A stretch of DNA of 24,494 nt from positions 480,966-505,459 of the forward strand of contig NW_005434646.1 in NCBI RefSeq assembly GCF_000315625.1. Reading direction: 5' to 3'. Position 1 is the first letter of the stretch. Every line of letters begins with the position of its first letter. Positions 18,723 to 24,494 of the stretch are shown here, piece by piece. Position numbers and translations under genes: made by a program. The notes under the pieces were generated by a model. The model was not told the DNA's origin and did not search any database. It was given only the letters and a program-made list of their open reading frames with translations. The stretch is from Guillardia theta CCMP2712 (Eukaryota; Cryptophyceae; Pyrenomonadales; Geminigeraceae).

Positions 18723-20803
18723 TCATTGTGACTGCGCCAACTCACCTTCCTGTTGTAGCACATGCTTGGCAAGGCAAGGATACTCTGAAGAAAACATTCA
18801 ATCAGTAATCGGACTCTCCGTGTCGGAAATGATTCGTACCGTCATCGTCGGTCATTTGGACATCCTGGAAAGTTCAAGCAAGAAAAAGTCAAATCTACGA
18901 GCCGTTCACGGTCAGCATCCCTTCTCACCTCGTCAATCTTGACCCCATGTTCCGGTGCAACCGGCGTGACATTCATCGGCAACTTTTGCTGTGGTTGAGC
19001 GAAACGAGTAGGAGAGTTGAGTGAAGGGGGCAAAAAGGAGGAGGAGGGATCAAGGTAGTCAGTGAAGCCAAGGGGCAAGCAGGAGCTCTGAACACCGTGT
19101 CAAACACTTTGATGTGCCTTAAGCTGTACTTCTTGAAGAAATCCGACTGATAGATCGTCACCTTTGACATCTCAACGGGATTGCTGACCTTGGGATACGC
19201 AGGATTGAAGATCTCGTTGAAAACCGTCAGCCTCCTCGTTTCATTCTTGGGCCTTCGAGTCGTCATGGTTTGAACGATCGGGTATTCAGCGCCCAGATTT
19301 TCGAGCTGCAAGATGCGTCAAAGGTGAGGACAATTATGAAATTGCTCTCTTCACTTCTTTCAGCACGTCCCACCGCCCGAAATCCCAAGCAAGGAGGTAA
19401 GGAGTCTTGAACCAATATGTTAGTCCAACCCCTTTGACTCTCACGACAAAACCAGCTCCCCACGATCAAGAGGAAACTTGTAAGCTCCAAGCTCTGCGGG
19501 AAGGTGAGGAGGAGGAGGGAGAGAGGGCAGTACTATTGACCTATGAGCTTGCGGCAAGTAGCGGGAGATCCGTACCTGCAGGGTCAAGCTTGACAAACGC
19601 TCTTAAGAGGAAGTGAAGGGACGTCAACCCACCATGCAGCCCAATGCAAGGGAGTAAAACAAGAAAACTGCGGGTCTTGCGGGAGGGAGTCAAAAGGTGA
19701 GATCAGAGACGTCTGAGAACCTGTGTGGTTGACATCAGCTCCGGCTTTTACTTGTCTTTCCACTTCCATATACTGCGGCGAAGAAGGAATGAGCTGAGAA
19801 TACCATGAGAGCTAAGTCGTTACCTCTCCGTTCTTTGCCGCCTATATCACACACAAGAGGTCAGGCATCAGAGATAACAGGAAGGAACACACGGAGCATA
19901 CCTCTCGAAGGAGGAGGTTCGGGTCTGAAAAGTTTGGCACCCTTATCCCTGCACAGTCTGTCAGGGTAGACATGGAAGGACAAGGAATCAGCTTCCTGTC
20001 AGGATCGGAGGAGGGACCCTGATTCTGTTTGTCACGTTCACGAAGACGGGCTAGTCAAATTCAAAGTCAAGAGTCCCAGGAGGCACCAAGGCGTCAAAGA
20101 CGTTACTTCATCGGGCAACCACCATAACGGCCTCTCGCCTGTCAGACGGTCACTATCAAGCTCAGAAGCAGCGTCAAGTGTTCCCCCACCTATCTGCTCC
20201 AAGATCTTGGGATCCCACTTGTCTCCCAGCTGCAGCGAGGTTATGATGTCGATCGCCTCAACACCCCCGAACCTTTTCCTTGAGCATCTTGATGTAGGCT
20301 CGACGATCCTTCGCGCTTCCAGAGAGCTTTTTGCGCTTCAGCTCGCCTGTCTGCGGGTCGATGAAGTTGTCGAATGTCCCTCCTCCATTGTCGTCGTCGT
20401 CATCATCAAAATCATCCAATATATCTGTGCTGTCCGATGTCGCATCTGAATGCATGATAAACTTGTCCGCTGGATGCTTCTCGACGGACTCCCTCAACTT
20501 ACAGAAGGTCTCCCGGCACAGAATCACTCGCTCAGCAGGTGTCAGGTTCTTCATCATCACGATCGCCTCCGCCCACTCGGGCAGAGACCCCGGCAGGTAC
20601 GTCTTGTTCATGGCTTGCCTGCCCAGTTTGATCTTCGGGGCCCCACCCCGCAGCTGGGGGAGGAGGTGGGAGCTGTTGTGCGCGAGACTACCGTGAGCCT
20701 CATAAGGGGGAACGTGGGGAATGCGGGGCAGAGATAGAAGCTCGATGCTGCTGCAGATCAAGTGCCCCATGAGGAGGAGGAGGATCGAGAAGCTGGAAGG
20801 CAT
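18723..20803 (-). CDS. Ankyrin-repeat protein with N-terminal signal peptide
   Basis: Exons on the minus strand: 20803-20273, 20229-20107, 20018-19902, 19841-19824, 19772-19721, about 19675-19576, about 19493-19453, 19405-19355, 19305-19096, 18988-18929, 18864-18840 and 18784 onward. It ends at TGA 18725-18723 unless spliced to the next exon at 18678. The ATG at 20803 starts a signal-peptide-like segment, MPSSFSILLLLMGHLICSS, followed by PQLRGGAPKIKLG and an Asp run. Ankyrin signatures are NLLLREAAKNGE joined to YMEVERQVKAGADVN, FTPLHWAAW, LTSLHFLLRAFVKLDPA and TPYLLAWDFGRWDVLKE. The frame appears broken between FTPLHWAAW and LTSLHFLL. Ankyrin repeats bind proteins. The N-terminus predicts entry to the secretory or plastid-surrounding route, but there is no Phe after the likely cleavage site. 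Confidence 0.68.
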
Positions 20804-21168
20804 AGCACAGACTACTCAGCCCTTGCCTCGTTCAGTGCTGGGAGGGATGAAGATCAACGATTCTCCTCCTCCTCCCTCTTCCACCCTCCTCCTCCCTTGC
20901 CCCTCCCTTGCCCCTCCCTTACCCCTTCCTCCTTCCTCCTCCTCTCCTTGCCATTCGCGTACCCACGGGACATTCGCAAGTTGAGCCGCATCGGGGTGGA
21001 GACTGTCCAAGCAATAGGAGGGGTAGTTTTTTTGGATGAATATGGGGGTGGTGCAAATAGGTGAATATTCCATGGGGACATACAAAGTTGTTGTTACGAA
21101 AGGAGGAGGAGGAGGAGGGGAGAGGGAGGGCACGGAACGATAATCTACGGCCTCTACTGAGGTTTGCC
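20804..21168. promoter_or_regulatory. Shared divergent promoter region with pyrimidine tract
   Basis: 365 bp between the start codons of two divergent ankyrin genes. A plus-strand tract of TCC and TTGCCCC-type units covers about 20863-20948; three CCCTTGCCCCTCC-like units are adjacent. No TATA box was recognised. Calling it a bidirectional promoter rests only on position. Confidence 0.5.
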
Positions 21169-22585
21169 ATGTCCATCGGATTGCGGACGCCGTTCGATGC
21201 CTACTTGGAGAAGAAAGAGATGGCGGAGGAAGAGCGGAAGGCCGAGAGGAGGAGGCAGCACGCCATGCAGCACGAGATACGGAAGGAGATTGATCATAAC
21301 CTATCCCACCAGCTGAAGCTTTCCTCCATGGTAGTCCAGTCGCGCTTGACCATGGCAGCGGATCATAGCGCTCTACCCGCATCAGCGCTGGTCAAGAAGA
21401 TCGACAACAAATTGCAACAATATCGGCAGTTGAAAATGAATCAACCGAGCAGCTTGCCCGACGCTCTCTTCAGAAAGTCTCCGGCAGCCGCTGCCTCCAA
21501 CGAGGCCCCCGACCTTGTTCTATGGAATCAGGTTGGTAGGTCGTCGCAGCAGAAGTACGTGCCCGAGAATGCGGAGCAGCTCCGAGCCGAGACGATCGCC
21601 AAACAGCAGATGATTCAGAATCGCAAGGTGCAGTCAGACAAGCTCATAAAGCTTGTCAAGTCCAACGAGCGCATCCACGACTGCATTCAAGCCGGCGGCG
21701 ATCCGTTGACAGCGATCAAACTCCTGCGCATGATAGAGACATCGGTCCATGAAGTTGACAAGGACGGGAAGACCTGTCTGGGCAGGTGCCTTGAAAAGGA
21801 GCCGATCACTTCGTCCAAGATCCAAGTGCTGATTGAAGCCAATGCAGACGTCAACACTGTTGACAGCAAAGGCAGATCATGTGTTATGAAGGCGGTGATA
21901 GAAGGAGAGGTGATGAATTCAGAAAACTTCAAATTCAACTCTTCTTCTCCTCCTCCCCCTCCTCCCTCTCCTCCCCTCCGTCTATCTCCCCCCCCCCTCC
22001 CCTCCTCCTCCTCCAGCTCCTCCTCCTCCTTCACCACCTCCTCCAGCTCCTGCTCCCTCATTGCCCTCCGCCTTTCCTGAATTCCCTCCAAATTTCTCCT
22101 TGCTTACGCACTTCTCACCCAATCGCTCTCCTTACGTTGACACTCCTTTTCAACGTGTTTCAGGTGGAAATGATCGATTACTTCTGCAGCCGGGGAGCCA
22201 ACGTCAATCTTCCTGATCAGGCGGGAAACACACCACTGATAGAAGCAGGTTGGCTGAGACCTGACAAAGTTGCGACGGGTCTGACAGCTGGGCAGCCTGC
22301 AGGGGGAACAAGGAAGTTGTCAGGAAGCTGCTAACATCCAAGGCGGATCCCAGGAAGAAGGACAGGTGAGGAGGACGGGGTGATGGATGAGTTTCAGCCG
22401 TCTGAGCCGACGCGCCGGGCAGGTTGAGGAGGACTCCGTTGGAGATCGCTACCCTCTGGGGGAGGAAGGGTGAGTGGAGAGGAAAAGAAGGGGAGCAGCG
22501 AGGGGGTCACTGACTAGCTCTTTCAGGTGTGGTGCTGATGATTGAGAGCTGGCTGCAGGATCACCACGACAAGAAGCACTCCTAG
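21169..22585 (+). CDS. Ankyrin-repeat protein
   Basis: Five exons in phase: 21169-21909, 22164-22248, 22296-22365, 22423-22469 and 22527-22585 (TAG), giving 333 residues. The first half is a charged coiled coil (EEERKAERRRQHAMQHEIRK) with no known domain. Ankyrin repeats follow: KIQVLIEANADVNTVDSKGR, then across splice junctions MIDYFCSRGANVNLPDQAGN, TPLIEAACRGNKEVVRKLL and TPLEIATLWGRKG. The last exon ends LQDHHDKKHS. Splice sites were chosen because only they keep the repeat register; acceptor TGGGCAG at 22295 restores EAACRGNKE. The 254-nt intron 1 carries a TCC tract. A protein-binding adaptor role is generic to ankyrins. No catalytic domain is visible. The gene is divergent from the other ankyrin gene but not obviously a duplicate of it. 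Confidence 0.82.
21938..22070 (+). repeat. (TCC)n tract inside ankyrin-gene intron 1
   Basis: TCC/CCT-rich pyrimidine tract on the sense strand within the intron 21910-22163. Translated in frame it would give Ser/Pro/Leu runs, which explains an apparent C-terminal extension of the exon frame to 22080; the spliced form is preferred because ankyrin sequence resumes at 22164. Confidence 0.8.
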
Positions 22586-22918
22586 TCTCTTGTCCACTCT
22601 GTAAATTTGTACATGTGCCAAAGAGTTTTGCTGTCCCTTTCTAGTCCCCCAACTCAGATGCGTTGACTTGGGTCGGCTAGGGATGCTGAGATCAGAAGCA
22701 GATCTCTCAACACTCCTCCTCCTCCTGCTCCTTCTCCTGCTGCTCCTGCTCCTCCTCCTCCTCCTGCTCCTCCTCCTCCTCCTCTCTTTCCTTGTGCTCT
22801 CGAAACCTGTCAAAATTGTTTCCTGTACAAGTCCCACTCCACCCACCAGCCCCCACCCCTTGAATTCAAGGGAACATACCCCGTACCTTTCAACACTTTG
22901 ACCGGTCTTTCAAAATCC
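22586..22918. other. Intergenic region with CTCCTG/CTCCTC repeat
   Basis: 333 bp between the ankyrin stop and the PH-gene start. A TCC/TGC pyrimidine-rich tract occupies about 22711-22792 and yields spurious polyleucine and polyarginine frames on the two strands. TGTAAATTTGTAC about 15 bases after the ankyrin stop could be part of a 3'-end signal. No RNA gene was recognised. Confidence 0.55.
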
Positions 22919-24494
22919 ATGGCGCATGACGCGTTCACTCGCGCTCCGTCCGATGGAGTCAGGAGGGGGAAGCGTGAGATATCAACACCTCCTCCTCCTC
23001 CCGTCTTCTTCTTCTTTCTTCTTCCTCCTCCCTTCCTCTTCTTCTTTCTTCCTCGTCCTTCTCTCCTCTCCTGCCAAATCCCCACCCCACTCTGAATTCC
23101 CATCCCTCCTTCCTACCCTCTCTTTTCCTTATCCCTCTCCTTCATTCCCTTTGTCCTTGATATATCCCTTCACTCCCTCTCTCCTCTCTCACACTCCCTC
23201 CTCCTCTCGCCTCCCCCTTCTTCGCCTCTGAGCTGTCTCGTGGTTTGATTGGGGACTGACGGATCCGGGATCAGAGATACGCCAGGCGTTGCATGAATGG
23301 CAAGATCTGGAAGGTCTTGCAACAGTGAGCTTGAAGCTCCTCTGACGCTCTTGTAGAAGATGACTACGATGATACCGTCCACTCTTTTCAGCAGCAGGAT
23401 TCGCATGCTTTGAGCAGGGAGAGCACGGGGGTCGACCAGGTTCAGCAAGCTGTAGAAGGGAGGAGGTTTTGCTGCTGACAGTTTCTGCTACTTGCAGAAT
23501 GAGTCGAGCAAGGAGAAGAAGTTCAGCCTGGTGAGATGATCTCAGGACGGCCTCAGCTGAAGCTCCATACAGAAAAACGCGACGAAGAAAATCATGAAGA
23601 TCGCGCGGGCGATGAGTCCTTTCCGGAGGGGGTCCGCGCTCTCAGAAGAATCCTTCGCCAGGCAGGACTCCTCTCGCCGAGACTCTCCAGGCACTTGCAC
23701 TATCCATGCCAGGGCAGCCTCTGACCTCCCTTTCCTCCTTCCTGCACATAGACGAGGATCGTAGGCCTTCCTCGCCCTTCCAGCGCATGCAACGGAGAGC
23801 GTCAGAGGCGATTGGGAACCTGATGCAGAAGATCTCACCCATGACAGCTCCTAGCAAGTCCAGCGTGCCCGTTCCCAAGCTCACGTCCGATGTGAGGGGC
23901 TCGAAAGCGTTGACTTTTCTTGTCTTCTTCATCGTCTTCTCATCGTCTCCTTCTTTCCTCCCCCTCTTCCTCGTCCTCTCCTTTCCCTTCTTCTTCCTTT
24001 CCTTCCTCCTCTTCCACTTCCTCCTCTTCGTTTCTGCTCCTGTTTCTGCTTCTGCCTATGACCGATTGTCTCAGGATGTGACGGTCGACGAGATCGTGAT
24101 CTCGGGGAACTTTGAAGTGAAGAGAAATAGGAAGGGAGAATGGAAGCGCAGGAGGACTGAGTTGACGAGGGTATGCTCAGAGAGGGAGGGAGGGAGGGGA
24201 GGGAGGGAGGGGAGGGAGGGAGGGAGGGAGGGAGGGAGGGAGGGAGGGAGGGGAGGGAGGGAGGGAGGGAGGGAGGGGAGGGAGGGAGGGAGGGAGGGCT
24301 CAGGAAGAAGAATGATCACATCTACACTTTTAGGAGGGCCACTTGCGAGTTTACGCCAAGGAAATCTTCGCTGCGAAACCGAAGCTGGAGATCCCAACCT
24401 ATCACGCAGAGATCTCAGTGGTGACTTGCGGGACTTTGGTGGGACTCTCCGAGTTGGTTCACTGGCTGCCAGGTGGAGCCAGAGGACTTCTTCT
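22919..24494 (+). CDS. PH-domain protein (3' end outside window)
   Basis: Exons joined in phase: 22919-22973, 23233-23313, 23357-23439, 23498-23530, 23573-23690, 23752-23891, 24075-24170 and 24334 to about 24420 or beyond. The ATG at 22919 opens MAHDAFTRAPSDGVRRGK, spliced to VSWFDWGLTDPGSEIRQAL. A disordered Ser/Arg/Asp-rich region follows, with two basophilic-kinase-like sites, FRRGSALS and QRRASEAI. The last two exons form the first half of a PH domain: IVISGNFEVKRNRKGEWKRR and then EGHLRVYAKEIFAAKPKLEI, the usual beta1-beta4 pattern with the conserved Trp-Lys-Arg-Arg. PH domains bind phosphoinositides or proteins at membranes. The exon 5-6 junction needs a GC donor (CCAG/GCACTT) and is tentative. 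From 24421 the frame stays open, so a further intron is possible but not required. Confidence 0.75.
22974..23232 (+). repeat. TC-rich intron 1 of the PH-domain gene
   Basis: 259-nt intron (donor AAGC/GTGAGA, acceptor GCCTCTGAG) almost entirely pyrimidine on the sense strand, with CTT, TCC and CCCT units. It produces Pro/Phe/Leu-rich spurious frames on the plus strand. The flanking exons join in phase. Confidence 0.7.
24181..24298 (+). repeat. (GGGA)n tract in an intron of the PH-domain gene
   Basis: Nearly uninterrupted GGGAGGGA units on the sense strand inside the intron 24171-24333 (donor GAGG/GTATGC, acceptor CACTTTTAG). It is the reverse polarity of the pyrimidine-rich tracts in other long introns here. 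Such a tract can form G-quadruplexes in the nascent RNA. Confidence 0.88.

Noticed and set aside
19076-19096. A 20-nt intron in the ankyrin gene
   Set aside because: A longer intron 19095-18989 with a good pyrimidine tract and acceptor ACCACAG joins VFDT to QKLPMNV in phase.
20257-20272. A 16-nt intron or one-base frameshift after MLKEK in the ankyrin gene
   Set aside because: A normal 43-nt intron (20272-20230, acceptor CGCTGCAG) joins MLKEK to LGDKWDPKILEQ in phase, so neither is needed.
22668-22901. Polyleucine open frame, possible membrane peptide
   Set aside because: It is simply the CTCCTG/CTCCTC repeat read in one frame; the opposite strand gives polyarginine.
1-24494. CRISPR arrays, tRNA or rRNA genes, transposons, viral genes, bacterial operons
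   Set aside because: Searched by eye on both strands; the repeats present are simple or short tandem types, and gene structure is eukaryotic throughout.

Overview
This window looks like nuclear DNA of a single-celled eukaryote with very dense, very short introns. I could model about 45 introns with consistent reading phase; most are 42-74 nt and nearly all are GT-AG. One gene (10832-12769) encodes a release factor of the cyanobacterial/plastid type. Its N-terminal extension is rich in Ser and Arg, and a phenylalanine follows a signal-peptide-like stretch ending in Val-His-Ala. That is the hallmark of plastid import in algae with red-derived secondary plastids. Together with the moderately high GC and compact gene spacing, I infer a photosynthetic protist, most likely a cryptophyte such as Guillardia theta. 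The species is inference; the intron style and the plastid-type factor are seen directly.

Layout. 1-5492 (+): 3' part of a large U-box / coiled-coil / two SAM / PH / C2-like protein. 5758-7048 (-): a PAP2-family lipid phosphatase. 7049-7935: G-rich intergenic DNA with GGGGTA motifs. 7936-10204 (+): an amino-acid permease of the AAAP family. 10205-10831: intergenic, with a purine-rich tract. 10832-12769 (+): plastid-type peptide chain release factor 1. 12982-14553 (+): an apparently intronless multi-pass membrane protein ending in a PARP catalytic domain. 14969-17508 (+): a protein with two SPRY-like units and a RING finger that seems to sit inside the second. 17614-18688 (-) and 18723-20803 (-): a DUF5710-like module and an ankyrin-repeat protein with a signal peptide, probably one gene. 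21169-22585 (+): a second ankyrin-repeat protein, divergent from the first. 22919 to the end (+): the 5' part of a PH-domain protein.

The genes do not form an obvious pathway; neighbouring genes lie on both strands, as is normal in a nuclear genome. Recurring themes are ubiquitin-ligase domains (U-box and RING), ADP-ribosylation, membrane lipid binding or metabolism (PH, C2-like, PAP2) and ankyrin scaffolds. Longer introns and intergenic gaps carry TCC/CTT- or GGGA-type simple repeats. I saw no tRNA, rRNA, CRISPR array, transposon or viral gene. Exon boundaries are by eye from splice consensus, reading phase and protein-family continuity, with no transcript evidence.
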